A DNA stretch of 64,000 nt from CANJBX01 sp035556735 (GCA_035556735.1 DATMFF010000013.1:434001-498000); one strand, 5' to 3'; counted from the first letter of the stretch, positions 19,003-28,456 are shown. Program-made: numbers and translations. The notes: generated by a model from the letters alone, not told the origin.

Positions 19003-20013
19003 ATGACGCCCCTCCTGACCTCCGAGATGGCCGCGCGGCTGGCGGAGGTCGCCCTCTCCGGCGTCACACGCGAATTCCCCAACAAGCTCGATCATGTGCT
19101 GACAGGCCCGCACGACCTGCGCCGTCCGCGCGATCTGCATCCGATCTTCTACGGCTCGTTCGACTGGCACTCCTGCGTGCACGGTTACTGGACGCTGGTC
19201 CGCTTGCACCGGCGCTTCCCCGACCTGCCGCAACGCGCGGGCATCGCCGCGCTGGTCGATGAGCACATCACGCCGGGAAACGTCGAAGCCGAGCTCGCCT
19301 ATCTGGACCAACCGATGCGCCGCACATTCGAGCGGCCCTACGGCATGGCCTGGCTGCTGATGCTCGGGAGCGAGCTGATGCGCGGCGACGATGAGCAAAC
19401 GACGCGCTGGCGGCGCGTGTTGACGCCGCTGCTCGAGGCCTTCGCCGACCGCCTGCGCGATTACCTTGCCGCAGCACGCTATCCCGTGCGTGCGGGCGTG
19501 CATTCAAACAGCGCCTTCGCGCTGATCCTTGCCCTCGAGTACGCGCGCGCGAGCCGCGACGGCACGCTCGCCGACGCGATCTGCGCCAAGGCGCGCACCT
19601 GGTACGCGGACGATGCCGACTGCCCCGCCTGGGAGCCGGACGGCGAGGACTTCCTGTCGCCGGCCTTGACCGAAGCGCTGTGCATGGCGCGCGTGCTGCC
19701 CAATAATGAATTCGCGCAATGGCGCGAGCGGTTCCTGCCGCGGCTCAGGGAGCAGCAGCCGGCCGCGCTGTTCGCGCCGGCCGAGGTCAGCGACCGCACC
19801 GACCTGCGCATCAGCCATCTCGACGGGCTCAACCTGAGCCGCGCGTGGTGCTGGCGCCATCTTGCGCAGACCTTTGCCGACGACGATGCGCGCCGCGCGC
19901 ATGCCGCCGCCGCCGCGCGAGCCCACGTCGCCGCGAGCCTGCCGCATATCGCCGACGACTACGCCGGCAGCCACTGGCTGGCGAGCTTTGCGCTGCTGGC
20001 GCTCGATGTGTGA
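19003..20013 (+). CDS. DUF2891 family protein
   Basis: A 336-residue protein, probably cytoplasmic (no signal peptide). Family features include FYGSFDWHSCVHGYWTL near residue 47, FERPYGMAWLL near 105, AGVHSNSAFAL near 165 and EPDGEDFLSPAL near 210. The repeated aromatic/acidic motifs resemble an alpha/alpha barrel of glycosidase-like type, but no activity is established for the family to my knowledge. The start at 19003 (MTPLLTSEM) follows the hydrolase stop by 73 bp; the open frame reaches 18871, inside the hydrolase. It ends 23 bp from the convergent anmK. Confidence 0.82.
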   Translation: MTPLLTSEMAARLAEVALSGVTREFPNKLDHVLTGPHDLRRPRDLHPIFYGSFDWHSCVHGYWTLVRLHRRFPDLPQRAGIAALVDEHITPGNVEAELAYLDQPMRRTFERPYGMAWLLMLGSELMRGDDEQTTRWRRVLTPLLEAFADRLRDYLAAARYPVRAGVHSNSAFALILALEYARASRDGTLADAICAKARTWYADDADCPAWEPDGEDFLSPALTEALCMARVLPNNEFAQWRERFLPRLREQQPAALFAPAEVSDRTDLRISHLDGLNLSRAWCWRHLAQTFADDDARRAHAAAAARAHVAASLPHIADDYAGSHWLASFALLALDV

Positions 20014-20036
20014 AGGACGCGCGGGGCTTCGCAGCG

Positions 20037-21152
20037 TTACGTCGCGTAGCTCACGAGCCCGCCGGTCATGGGCCGGAGCACGCCCGTGGTCGTCGGGAAC
20101 GTGATCGGCAGCCCTCTGAGCGTGCGCACCGCGAGGTACGCGAACGCCTGCGCCTCCAGCGCATCGCCCGACCAGCCGACGGCATCGGCCGTGTCGACCC
20201 GCGCGGGCGCGAGATGTTCGCCGAGCAGCCTCATGAGTGTCCGGTTGCGCGCACCGCCGCCGGCGACGATCCAGCGCGCCGGGCGGCGCGGCAGATGAAG
20301 CCCCGCGCGGGCCACCGCCATGGCGGTCAGCGCCGCGAGCGTCGCCGCCCCGTCCTCGAGCGAGAACGAGGCGACCTCGCCCGCGACCTCGGCGAAGTCA
20401 TTGCGGTCGAGCGACTTCGGCGGCGGCAGGTTGAAGAACGGTTTTTCGAGGACGCGCTTCACCAGCGCCATGTCCGCCTTGCCCGCGGCCGCCAGCGCAC
20501 CGTCGTCGTCGAAGGCCGGACCGCCGCGCGCGCGCAGGAAGTCGTCGATCAGCGCGTTGCCCGGCCCGGTGTCGCAGGCGATCGGCGGCGCGTCGCCGTC
20601 GCAATAGGTCAGGTTGGCGACACCGCCGACGTTGAGCACGGCGACGGGCCCCGGACCGGAGAGCATCTTCACCAGGGCGCGGTGATAGACCGGCACGAAT
20701 GGAGCGCCCTGCCCGCCGGCAGCGACGTCCGCCGCGCGGAAATCGAACGCCACCGGGCGACCGATGCGTCGCGCCAAGCCGGGCCCGTCGCCGATCTGAA
20801 TGGTGAGGCGCCGCTCGGGGCGATGCAGCACCGTCTGGCCGTGAAACCCGACGATCGCGATCTGCGCGGGCTCGATGCGGTGATCCGCGAGGAAGCGCTC
20901 GAGCGCCTGGGCATGCGCCTGCGTGACCAGAGCCTCCGCCTGCCCGACCGTGCCCGGCCGCTCACGGCGGTCGGTGAGCGCAGCAGCTTCCGCCAGCGCC
21001 TGCCGCAGCAGCGCGCGCTCGTCCTCGGCGTAGGCCCGATATCCTGTCGGCCCGAACCCGGCGATGCGCTCGCCGTCGGTCTCGATCAGCGCCACGTCGA
21101 CCCCGTCGAGCGAGGTACCGCTCATCATGCCCACTGCCCGGACCGATTCCAT
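20037..21152 (-). CDS. anmK: Anhydro-N-acetylmuramic acid kinase
   Basis: AnmK (371 aa, the usual length) phosphorylates and opens 1,6-anhydro-MurNAc from recycled peptidoglycan, yielding MurNAc-6-phosphate. The ATP-binding start VGMMSGTSLDGVDVAL, GFHGQTVLHRP, VLNVGGVANLTY and ACDTGPGNALIDDF are all present. The open frame extends to 21773 inside tyrS on the opposite strand; the ATG at 21152 gives the family N-terminus. It is divergent from tyrS with 60 bp between starts. MurQ is not in the window. Confidence 0.95.
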   Translation of the reverse strand: MESVRAVGMMSGTSLDGVDVALIETDGERIAGFGPTGYRAYAEDERALLRQALAEAAALTDRRERPGTVGQAEALVTQAHAQALERFLADHRIEPAQIAIVGFHGQTVLHRPERRLTIQIGDGPGLARRIGRPVAFDFRAADVAAGGQGAPFVPVYHRALVKMLSGPGPVAVLNVGGVANLTYCDGDAPPIACDTGPGNALIDDFLRARGGPAFDDDGALAAAGKADMALVKRVLEKPFFNLPPPKSLDRNDFAEVAGEVASFSLEDGAATLAALTAMAVARAGLHLPRRPARWIVAGGGARNRTLMRLLGEHLAPARVDTADAVGWSGDALEAQAFAYLAVRTLRGLPITFPTTTGVLRPMTGGLVSYAT

Positions 21153-21212
21153 CGGGGTATCCGTTGTTGAAACCTGCGGCGGACCTGTTACACCAACCGG
21201 CCAGGGCAAGCC

Positions 21213-22463
21213 ATGAGTACCTATAAATCCGATTTTCTGCGCGTTCTCGCCGAACGCGGCTTCATCCACCAGGTGTCCGAGCCGGAAGCGCTCGATGCCC
21301 TCGCCGCGCGCGGGCCGATCACCGGCTATATCGGCTTCGACTGCACCGCGCCGTCGCTGCACGTCGGCTCGCTGCTCCCGATCATGATGCTGCACTGGAT
21401 GCAGCAGACCGGCCACCGTCCGATCGCGCTGATGGGCGGCGGCACGACGCGCGTCGGCGACCCGTCCGGCAAGGACGAGAGCCGCAAGATCCTCACCGAG
21501 GAGATCATCTCCGAGAACCTGAAGGGCATCCGCGCCATCTTCGACCGCTTCCTGACGTTCGGCGACCCTGGCGGCGCAATCATGTCGAACAACGCCGAGT
21601 GGCTGAACACGCTCAACTACATCGACTTCCTGCGCGACGTGGGCCGGCATTTCTCGGTCAACCGCATGCTGAGCTTCGACTCCGTGAAGCTGCGGCTCGA
21701 TCGCCAGCAGGAACTGTCGTTCCTCGAATTCAACTACATGATCCTGCAGGCCTACGACTTCGTGGAGCTGCACAAGCGCACCGGCTGCGTGCTGCAGATG
21801 GGCGGCTCGGACCAGTGGGGCAACATCGTCAACGGCATCGATCTCGGCCGCCGCATGGAAGGCGTGCAGCTCTTCGCGCTCACGGCGCCGCTCATCACCA
21901 CGTCCTCGGGCGCGAAGATGGGCAAGACCGCGGCCGGCGCAGTGTGGCTCAACGCCGACATGGTGTCGCCCTACGACTACTGGCAGTACTGGCGCAACAC
22001 GGAAGACGGCGACGTGGAGCGTTTCCTCAAGCTCTTCACGACCCTACCGCTCTCCGAGATCGCGCGCCTCGCGGCGCTGCGCGGCCAGGAGATCAACGAC
22101 GCCAAGAAAGTGCTGGCGACGGAGGCGACCGCGCTGGTGCACGGCCGCGCCGCCGCCGAGCAGGCGGAAGAGACCGCGCGCAAGACCTTCGAGGAAGGCG
22201 CGCTGGCACAGACACTGCCGACGATCGAAATCCCGCGCGGCGAGTTTGGCGCCGGGCTCGGCGTTCTCGCCGCCGGCGTGCGCGCCGGCCTCGTGTCGTC
22301 CACGAGCGAGGCCCGTCGTCAGGTGAAGGCGGGCGGGCTGCGCGTGAACGACGCCGCCGTGACGGACGAAAAGCTGGTGCTGAGCGAGCGCGACCTGACG
22401 CCCGAAGGCGTGATCAAGCTGTCGCTCGGGCGCAAGCGCCACGTGCTGCTCAAGCCGGTGTGA
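21213..22463 (+). CDS. tyrS: Tyrosyl-tRNA synthetase
   Basis: Charges tRNA-Tyr (416 aa). The class I HIGH motif is HVGSL (about residue 46), substrate-binding residues include the region GGSDQWGNI, and the KMSKS loop is the variant GAKMGKT near residue 233. A C-terminal S4 RNA-binding domain is present (GLVSSTSEARRQVKAGGLRV). It ends 13 bp before the convergent YhdP-like gene. Confidence 0.97.
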   Translation: MSTYKSDFLRVLAERGFIHQVSEPEALDALAARGPITGYIGFDCTAPSLHVGSLLPIMMLHWMQQTGHRPIALMGGGTTRVGDPSGKDESRKILTEEIISENLKGIRAIFDRFLTFGDPGGAIMSNNAEWLNTLNYIDFLRDVGRHFSVNRMLSFDSVKLRLDRQQELSFLEFNYMILQAYDFVELHKRTGCVLQMGGSDQWGNIVNGIDLGRRMEGVQLFALTAPLITTSSGAKMGKTAAGAVWLNADMVSPYDYWQYWRNTEDGDVERFLKLFTTLPLSEIARLAALRGQEINDAKKVLATEATALVHGRAAAEQAEETARKTFEEGALAQTLPTIEIPRGEFGAGLGVLAAGVRAGLVSSTSEARRQVKAGGLRVNDAAVTDEKLVLSERDLTPEGVIKLSLGRKRHVLLKPV

Positions 22464-22476
22464 CGCACGCTAACGT

Positions 22477-25400
22477 TCAGCGGCTCGGATCCGGCGGCCG
22501 ATACGTGCTCGGCAGCCGCTCGCTCATCGCATTGGGGAACTCGAACAGCTTGCGCAACAGGCCGGGCGCGACCGCCGAGATCGGATTGACGCGCAGGATC
22601 GAGCGTCCGGGCGGGCCGACGACTTCATAGGTCAGGCCGAGCAGCCCTTCCTTCTCGCCCCCGAGAAACAACCCCACGATCGGGATCTGACCGAAGGCAT
22701 TGTTGAGCCCATAGAGCGGAACGAAGGTGCCGCGCATGCGCACGTCATTGGCGGCATAGTCGATGGTTCCCTCGATGGTGGCACCCACGACCGGACCGCG
22801 CACCACGCCTTCGCGCACCGTCAGCCGCCCGGGCTGGCGCGTAAACTCGACGCGCATGCGCGTGAACTCGACCCCGTTGGGCGCACCGCCGGCCGCGCCG
22901 GCCACCACGCGATCCAGCGCCGCCTCGCCGCGGATCGAGAAGTCCCGCAGGTTGAGTACGCCATCCTGCGGCGTCGGCATGCCCGTGGGCGGATCCATCG
23001 CGACCCACATCTGCCCGCCGACCATGCGCGGATAGGTGTCGGTGAACCTGAACAGCGCGCCCGCGTCATTCGTCTCGAAATACATCACCGGCTTGCTGCC
23101 GGTGCCGGTGCGGCCGCGCAGGTCGCCGAGCAGCGGCGCATCCACGCCGAGCTTGCCGTTGAGCCCGAAGGTGCGCACAACGCCCGCGCGCCGCACGAAC
23201 TTGAGATCGACCGACCTGAGCGCCTCGCCGTTGAATCCGGCGACCGCTCCGAGCTTGAGGTCGATGTCGAGGTCGAGCATCGGCTTGCTGCGGTGGCTGG
23301 CGGTGCCCCCCGCCAGCGAGGACTTCACGAACCCGCGCCCGTCGAGGACCTCGCCGCGCATGACGACCTTGAGCATGCCGTCGGAGCCGCGGTCGACCTT
23401 GAGCGAGGCCTTGTCGCCGTCCGACAGCGCGAACACCGGCAGATGCGCCGCCGTGATATCGCCCTCGCCGTCGAGTTCCAGGGTTCCCTTGAGCTGAGTG
23501 CCGGACCCCTCGACGAGGATGTCCTCGAGCCGCGTCGCCTTCTGCTTGCCGACATAGACGAAGCTCGCGCGCATCGGCTTGCCCGGCGCCTTGGACCAGC
23601 CTGGCAGCAGGTTCTCGATCCTGGCCGGCGCGAGGTCGGCATCGACCGCAAAGCGCGTCTCCTGCTCCGGCGAGGCGCTCAGCTTACCGGCGACGCGTAC
23701 GGGGATCGGGCCGGCGACCGCGCCGTACAGGTCGAACCCCAGGCGGTTGCGCGCGGCATCGTCGAGCGTCGCCTGCAGCTTGAACGAGGCGTCCGGATCG
23801 TCGCGCAGCTTGCGGTACTCGACCGAGGCCGGCGTGCCGCCGATGCGCACGTCGCCCTTGACCTGGTAGCCGTCGTTGTTGGCGGTGATACGCAATGTCT
23901 GCGCCTCGAGCTTCTGCGACATCACGAAGCGGTCGATGGCGAAGTTGGTCACGTCGGTGACGACGTTGTAGTTGGTGGATCCCTTGGGCGCGTCGGGATC
24001 GATGGAGAATGCGAGGCCGACCTGTGCGGTGACGGTGCCGCGGCTGGTGGCGGGATCGACGGGCGAGCCCGAGAAATCCTTGAGGCGATCCGATGCGAGC
24101 AGTTCGGCGGCCGCAGGAACCTGGCCGTCGATGCGCAGCCGCGCCCGCGCGGGCGGCTTGTCCTGATGGGTATCGGGCACCTCGAACAATCCATCGCTCA
24201 CCGTGAGCTTGCGGCCCGACGGCAGGTCGACGGTTCCCCGCCCCAGCGCAATGGTCGCGCTGCGGCCGGAAATGCGCGTGACGATGTCGGCATCACGAAT
24301 GGCGGGCAGCCCGTCGATCGGCGTCATCACCGCGCCGTTGGCCACGATCTCGATCGCCAGGCCGTCCTCCGGAACCGGCGGCCCGCCCGACTGCAAGGTC
24401 GGCAGCGGCGCGTTCGTGGCGATCTCGACCCGCTCGATCGTCCCGCCGTCGAAATGCGCGAGCACCCACTTCCTGACCTTCGGATTGATCATCGGAGGCC
24501 AGACCTGCTTGAAGGCCGCCACCGACATCTGCTGGCCGGCGAGCCCGACCGCAAGCTTGGGCTCGGGCCCCGAATAGTCGAGGTTGCCCGAGAACGCGAA
24601 ACCGACGCCCTTGCCGCTGACGTCCGCCTGATCGAGGTCGATGCGCTGCGCCTGCGCGTTGAAACGTCCGCGCATCGAGATGCGGTTGAACAGAAGGGTT
24701 TCGCCATCCGGGTTGTGCGGCGGGACAACGATGGTCCCCCCCGCGACCGAGACGTTCCACGTGCCGCCGGTCTCGATCGGCGGCGCCTCGGCGCGCAGCG
24801 ACGACGTGAACCGATTGCCGCCGGCCACGACCTGGAACGGCACCGCCAGAAGACGCCGCGCGCCGTCCCATTCGAAGGTGATCTCCGCACGCTCGATCGG
24901 GATGCGGCTGTCCTCGTCGCCCGAGCCGCCGATCACGCCGGGTCCCACCACCATGCGGCCGCCGGCGACGGTGGGGTGTCCGTCCTGCGCGATCTCCGCG
25001 CGAATCGCGGCGGAGAACGGAACATCGGCTTCGAAATGACCGTCGCCGAACCGCAGCGCAAGCAGGACGTCGCGCAGCGCGATCTTGCGCGCTTCGATGC
25101 TCACGGCGCGCCGCCCCTCGCCCAGCGGCTTGACGCCGGCCAGCAGCACCCAGGGCCGCTCGTGGTGCTCGGACCCGATGCTGAAGACGACCTCGCCTGG
25201 ACGCGGACGCGTGATGCTCAGGCTGATGTGCTCGAACACCGAGCGCTGGCCGTTGCGCTGGTCGTCGACGACCACGCGCCCGTTCTTGAGGCCGATCTCG
25301 TTGAGATCGTAGCCGTCGAGCCCGAGCGCGCTCAGGCTGTCGATCCAGGCCAGGAAGCCGGAGAAATTCCGCGGCGAGTCGCGCAGGAAGGTCTTCGACG

Positions 25401-26280
25401 GCTGCGCGATGATCTCGGTGACCGCGGTGGGCGTGGACGGCACGACCTTGGCCCCGGACGGCGTGGCGTCGTTGGCGAGCAGCGTGAACTGACCATCGGC
25501 GCTGATGCGCACTGAAATCTCCGCCCCGACGAGGTTGAGGCTCTCGGCGCGCGGAGAGCCGGTCAGGAGGCTGGAATGCGACAGCCCGACCTCGGCGCGC
25601 GGCGCGCTGGCGACCACCTTGCCGTCCGGCTCGCGCACCACGATGTCGCGGATGCGCACCGCAGTGCGTCCCTGCTCGTCACGCTCGATGACCGTGCCGC
25701 CGACCTCCACCTTGTGGCGCATGCCGAAGTTCTGCTCGATCGCGGCTGTGATCCAGGGGGTGGCGATGTCGAGCGAGATGGGACCCGAGGAGAGCCGCCA
25801 CCAGAGTACGCCGAGGCCGAGCGCCACGACGATCACGGTCGCTCCAAGCACCATGCCCGCGCGCCGCAGGTGCGGCCATATCATCGCGAGACGATAGCGG
25901 GTGCCGGCTCCCCCGAGGCGGTCGAGGTGACGGAACCGATTGAACGGGCGCAGCAGGTGAACGAGCGGACCGAAGGAGTAGCGCCGTGACGACGCGCCCG
26001 CGCGCGCGGGCCGCTGCGCACGGGGCGCATCGTGTGCGCGGATGTCCGGGTGCGCATCGAAATCGGCGTCGAACCGATGTGCGGGTGCGGGCTTGCGGCG
26101 CCGGGGCGCGAAGTGGAGATGGCGCAGACGATTGAGCGGCCGCAGCAGATGAAGCAGCGGACCGAAGACGTAGCTCCGGTGTGCGGACGTCTGCCCGCAG
26201 CGCGCACGCTCGCGGCGATGCTCGTCCAGACTCGCCTCGAGTCCCCGCAGCGCGTCGAGCTTATGCCTGTTGTCGGCCAT
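22477..26280 (-). CDS. YhdP/AsmA-like envelope protein (DUF3971), large
   Basis: A 1267-residue inner-membrane-anchored protein of the AsmA-like superfamily. These bridge-like proteins are implicated in phospholipid traffic and envelope permeability. A single TM helix (GMVLGATVIVVALGLGVLWW, about 143-162) is followed by a very long periplasmic beta-rich part. The C-terminal portion GTFVPLYGLNNAFGQIP and the region near VGLTYEVVGPPGRS are typical of DUF3971 proteins. The cytoplasmic N-terminus of about 135 residues is unusual: the motif FGPLLHLLRPLNRLRHL occurs twice. The ATG at 26280 is used; the frame opens at a TTG at 26319. It is convergent with tyrS and divergent from bcp. Confidence 0.85.
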   Translation of the reverse strand: MADNRHKLDALRGLEASLDEHRRERARCGQTSAHRSYVFGPLLHLLRPLNRLRHLHFAPRRRKPAPAHRFDADFDAHPDIRAHDAPRAQRPARAGASSRRYSFGPLVHLLRPFNRFRHLDRLGGAGTRYRLAMIWPHLRRAGMVLGATVIVVALGLGVLWWRLSSGPISLDIATPWITAAIEQNFGMRHKVEVGGTVIERDEQGRTAVRIRDIVVREPDGKVVASAPRAEVGLSHSSLLTGSPRAESLNLVGAEISVRISADGQFTLLANDATPSGAKVVPSTPTAVTEIIAQPSKTFLRDSPRNFSGFLAWIDSLSALGLDGYDLNEIGLKNGRVVVDDQRNGQRSVFEHISLSITRPRPGEVVFSIGSEHHERPWVLLAGVKPLGEGRRAVSIEARKIALRDVLLALRFGDGHFEADVPFSAAIRAEIAQDGHPTVAGGRMVVGPGVIGGSGDEDSRIPIERAEITFEWDGARRLLAVPFQVVAGGNRFTSSLRAEAPPIETGGTWNVSVAGGTIVVPPHNPDGETLLFNRISMRGRFNAQAQRIDLDQADVSGKGVGFAFSGNLDYSGPEPKLAVGLAGQQMSVAAFKQVWPPMINPKVRKWVLAHFDGGTIERVEIATNAPLPTLQSGGPPVPEDGLAIEIVANGAVMTPIDGLPAIRDADIVTRISGRSATIALGRGTVDLPSGRKLTVSDGLFEVPDTHQDKPPARARLRIDGQVPAAAELLASDRLKDFSGSPVDPATSRGTVTAQVGLAFSIDPDAPKGSTNYNVVTDVTNFAIDRFVMSQKLEAQTLRITANNDGYQVKGDVRIGGTPASVEYRKLRDDPDASFKLQATLDDAARNRLGFDLYGAVAGPIPVRVAGKLSASPEQETRFAVDADLAPARIENLLPGWSKAPGKPMRASFVYVGKQKATRLEDILVEGSGTQLKGTLELDGEGDITAAHLPVFALSDGDKASLKVDRGSDGMLKVVMRGEVLDGRGFVKSSLAGGTASHRSKPMLDLDIDLKLGAVAGFNGEALRSVDLKFVRRAGVVRTFGLNGKLGVDAPLLGDLRGRTGTGSKPVMYFETNDAGALFRFTDTYPRMVGGQMWVAMDPPTGMPTPQDGVLNLRDFSIRGEAALDRVVAGAAGGAPNGVEFTRMRVEFTRQPGRLTVREGVVRGPVVGATIEGTIDYAANDVRMRGTFVPLYGLNNAFGQIPIVGLFLGGEKEGLLGLTYEVVGPPGRSILRVNPISAVAPGLLRKLFEFPNAMSERLPSTYRPPDPSR
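25933..25985 (-). repeat. Second copy of duplicated FGPL-HLLRP-NR-RHL coding motif
   Basis: It encodes YSFGPLVHLLRPFNRFRHL in the cytoplasmic N-terminus of the YhdP-like protein. It is a diverged copy of the stretch at 26129-26178, lying about 200 bp away in the same frame. Confidence 0.75.
26129..26178 (-). repeat. First copy of duplicated FGPL-HLLRP-NR-RHL coding motif
   Basis: It encodes YVFGPLLHLLRPLNRLRHL. The two copies keep the same spacing of Phe-Gly-Pro, His-Leu-Leu-Arg-Pro and Asn-Arg, and similar DNA, indicating an internal duplication under protein-level selection. Confidence 0.75.
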
Positions 26281-26452
26281 TCCCCGGCGGATGTCCCCTC
26301 TGCGCCGATCCGTCGGCAATCAGCGCATCTGTCGGCGCCAGCCCCGGCCGGCACCAGACCTTAACCCCACGATTCGCACCCCGCAGGCTCGACTTGAGCA
26401 CGCGACCCCAGGCCCCCACAATGGCCGTGCGAAAGCGACGAAAGGAAGGCAT

Positions 26453-26929
26453 ATGGCCGCAAAACTGGTCCCCGGCAGCCCCGCCCCCGACTTCGAGCTG
26501 CCCACGGACGAGGGCGAGACCGTCCGCCTGCGGGACTTCAAGGGCAAGAAGCTGGTCATCTTCTTCTACCCGCGCGCCGACACGCCCGGGTGCACCCGCG
26601 AATCGATCGCCTTTTCGGAGCTCAAGAACGCATTCGCGAAGGCCGGCACGGCGGTCCTCGGCGTCTCGGCAGACGAAGTGGAGGCGCAGGAGGCGTTCAA
26701 GAAGAAGCACCGCCTCAAGGTGCCGCTCGGCTCCGACACAACCCGCAAGATGCTCAAGGACTACGGCGCCTGGGGCGAACGCTCGCTCTACGGCCGCAAG
26801 TTCATGGGCATCATCCGCTCGACCGTCCTGATCGATGCGAAGGGCCGCGTCGCGCAGGTGTGGCCCAAGGTGCGGGTCGACGGGCACGCCGAAGCCGTGC
26901 TCGAGGCCGCGCGCGCTCTGACAGTTTGA
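26453..26929 (+). CDS. bcp: Peroxiredoxin, Bcp/PrxQ family, single cysteine
   Basis: A 158-residue thiol peroxidase reducing hydroperoxides. The thioredoxin fold begins with APDFELPTDEGE, and the peroxidatic cysteine is in DTPGCTRES. In E. coli Bcp a resolving cysteine follows five residues later; here that position is Ile and there is no other cysteine in the protein, so it must use a 1-Cys cycle with an external thiol. The ATG at 26453 is preceded by AAAGGAAGG at good spacing; the open frame back to 26270 is not coding. It is divergent from the YhdP-like gene. Confidence 0.93.
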   Translation: MAAKLVPGSPAPDFELPTDEGETVRLRDFKGKKLVIFFYPRADTPGCTRESIAFSELKNAFAKAGTAVLGVSADEVEAQEAFKKKHRLKVPLGSDTTRKMLKDYGAWGERSLYGRKFMGIIRSTVLIDAKGRVAQVWPKVRVDGHAEAVLEAARALTV

Positions 26930-27034
26930 GGAAAATTAACCACGAGCGGCTCTAATCGCGTGAGCGCTGGTCGGGCGAAGTGGCAACCGGTTCGCCTTCT
27001 GCCTGCGTCACGTCAATGCTTGCGCGCGTCCGCA

Positions 27035-27059
27035 CGCAAAACCGGTGACCACTTTTGCG
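27035..27059. repeat. Rhizobial-type intergenic palindrome
   Basis: CGCAAAA (27035-27041) and TTTTGCG (27053-27059) flank CCGGTGACCAC. This closely resembles the short palindromic repeats of the form CGCAAAACCGGT..CACTTTTGCG found in many copies in Bradyrhizobium, Mesorhizobium and relatives. It sits in the 200-bp gap between bcp and the M23 peptidase gene. Confidence 0.55.
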
Positions 27060-27129
27060 AGATGGCGCGCCGCTGGCGGCGGTTGCGGGCGATTCACCCG
27101 CCTCGACCGCGGCCGGCGCGGGAACATCG

Positions 27130-28449
27130 ATGTCGTACAGGTCCTCCACCGTCCGCCGGCCGGGCGAGCATGTCGCGCGCGCCGCCGATTTTCCCGCGCA
27201 GGCGCCGGAGCATCGTGATCACGGACATCGTCCCGCGCACGCGCGCCATGCGCACGCGCGGCCGGCGGCCTCCGACTACACGTTCACGCATGGCAAGCGC
27301 CGGGTCCGCATCGGTCCCGTGGCGTTCTGGATCTGCGTCGGCACGCTGGTCGTGATGGCGGGCTGGACCATGGTCACGGCCACCTATTTCGCGTTCAAGG
27401 ACGACGTGCTCAAGCGGCTGCTCGCCCGCCAGAGCGAGATGCAGCACGCCTACGAGGACCGCATCGCGGAGATGCGCACGCAGATCGACCGCGTCACCAG
27501 CCGGCAGTTGCTCGATCAGGAACAGTTCGAGCAGAAGCTCGACCAGATCGCGCGGCGGCAGGCGACGCTCGAGTCCCGCACGACCACCCTGAGCACGCTC
27601 GCCGACCCTACGATCACCGGCTCGATCAAGGGCTCGGTGCCCCCGGCTTCGCACAAGCCCATCCCGCTGTCGGATCGCGGCGCCAAGGTCGAACGCGGGC
27701 TGGCGGCAATCGTCGCGCGATTCACCGGGCGCAACAATTCCGGCGGGCTCACCGGAACGCTGGCGCGTTTGCAGGAATCGCTCGACCGCGTCGAGACGCG
27801 GCAGGCCTCGGCGCTCGCCAACATCGAGGAAGGCTTCAACGGCAAGGCGCGGCGCATCCGCGGCGTGCTCGTCGAGCTCGGCGTGGAAGCGGGCAAGCCG
27901 CTGCCGCCGGCGACGGGGGGACCGTTCGTGCCGCTCAAGACGTCGTCCGAGCGCAACGCATTCGACCGCTATATCGAGCGCGTCAACGTCGCCCGCTCGC
28001 ACGTCGACCGCCTCACCCACAAGCTGATGAGCGTACCCCTGCGGCGGCCGCTGGCGGGCGAGCTCGATCAGAGCTCCGGCTTCGGCGTGCGCGTGGATCC
28101 GTTCCTGGGGCGGCCCGCCATGCATACGGGCGTCGACTTCCGCGGCGACACCGGCGATCCGGTGCGCGCGACCGCGACCGGCACCGTCACGCAGGCCGGC
28201 TGGAGCGGCGGCTACGGCAAGATGGTCGAAATCCGGCACGGCAACGGGCTGTCGACGCGCTACGGACACCTGTCGGAGATTCTCGTGCGCGAGGGCCAGA
28301 GCGTGAGGATCGGGCAGATCGTCGGACGCGTCGGCTCGACCGGGCGTTCGACCGGGCCGCATCTGCACTATGAAACCCGCCGCGACGGCGACGCCGTCGA
28401 CCCGACGAGGTTCCTGCGCGCCGGCGCGAAGCTGGGGCTGGCCTTCTAG
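27130..28449 (+). CDS. Membrane-anchored M23 (LytM) peptidoglycan endopeptidase
   Basis: A 439-residue envelope hydrolase acting on peptide cross-links in the periplasm. The first 45 residues are rich in His, Ala, Arg and Pro. One TM helix follows (VAFWICVGTLVVMAGWTMV, about 64-82), then coiled-coil segments (about 95-165 and 235-330), and a C-terminal M23 domain. The metal ligands appear intact: MHTGVDF (His and Asp) and GPHLHYE (HxH). It is thus likely catalytic, unlike EnvC-type activators. I chose the ATG at 27130; an upstream in-frame TTG at 27055 lies inside the palindrome. It is convergent with the Bug receptor gene, 7 bp apart. Confidence 0.88.
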   Translation: MSYRSSTVRRPGEHVARAADFPAQAPEHRDHGHRPAHARHAHARPAASDYTFTHGKRRVRIGPVAFWICVGTLVVMAGWTMVTATYFAFKDDVLKRLLARQSEMQHAYEDRIAEMRTQIDRVTSRQLLDQEQFEQKLDQIARRQATLESRTTTLSTLADPTITGSIKGSVPPASHKPIPLSDRGAKVERGLAAIVARFTGRNNSGGLTGTLARLQESLDRVETRQASALANIEEGFNGKARRIRGVLVELGVEAGKPLPPATGGPFVPLKTSSERNAFDRYIERVNVARSHVDRLTHKLMSVPLRRPLAGELDQSSGFGVRVDPFLGRPAMHTGVDFRGDTGDPVRATATGTVTQAGWSGGYGKMVEIRHGNGLSTRYGHLSEILVREGQSVRIGQIVGRVGSTGRSTGPHLHYETRRDGDAVDPTRFLRAGAKLGLAF

Positions 28450-28456
28450 AGGCGCT

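Noticed and set aside
26952..27149. A 65-codon minus-strand frame between bcp and the M23 gene
   Set aside because: It crosses the intergenic palindrome and has no family resemblance; part of its peptide is simply the translated repeat.
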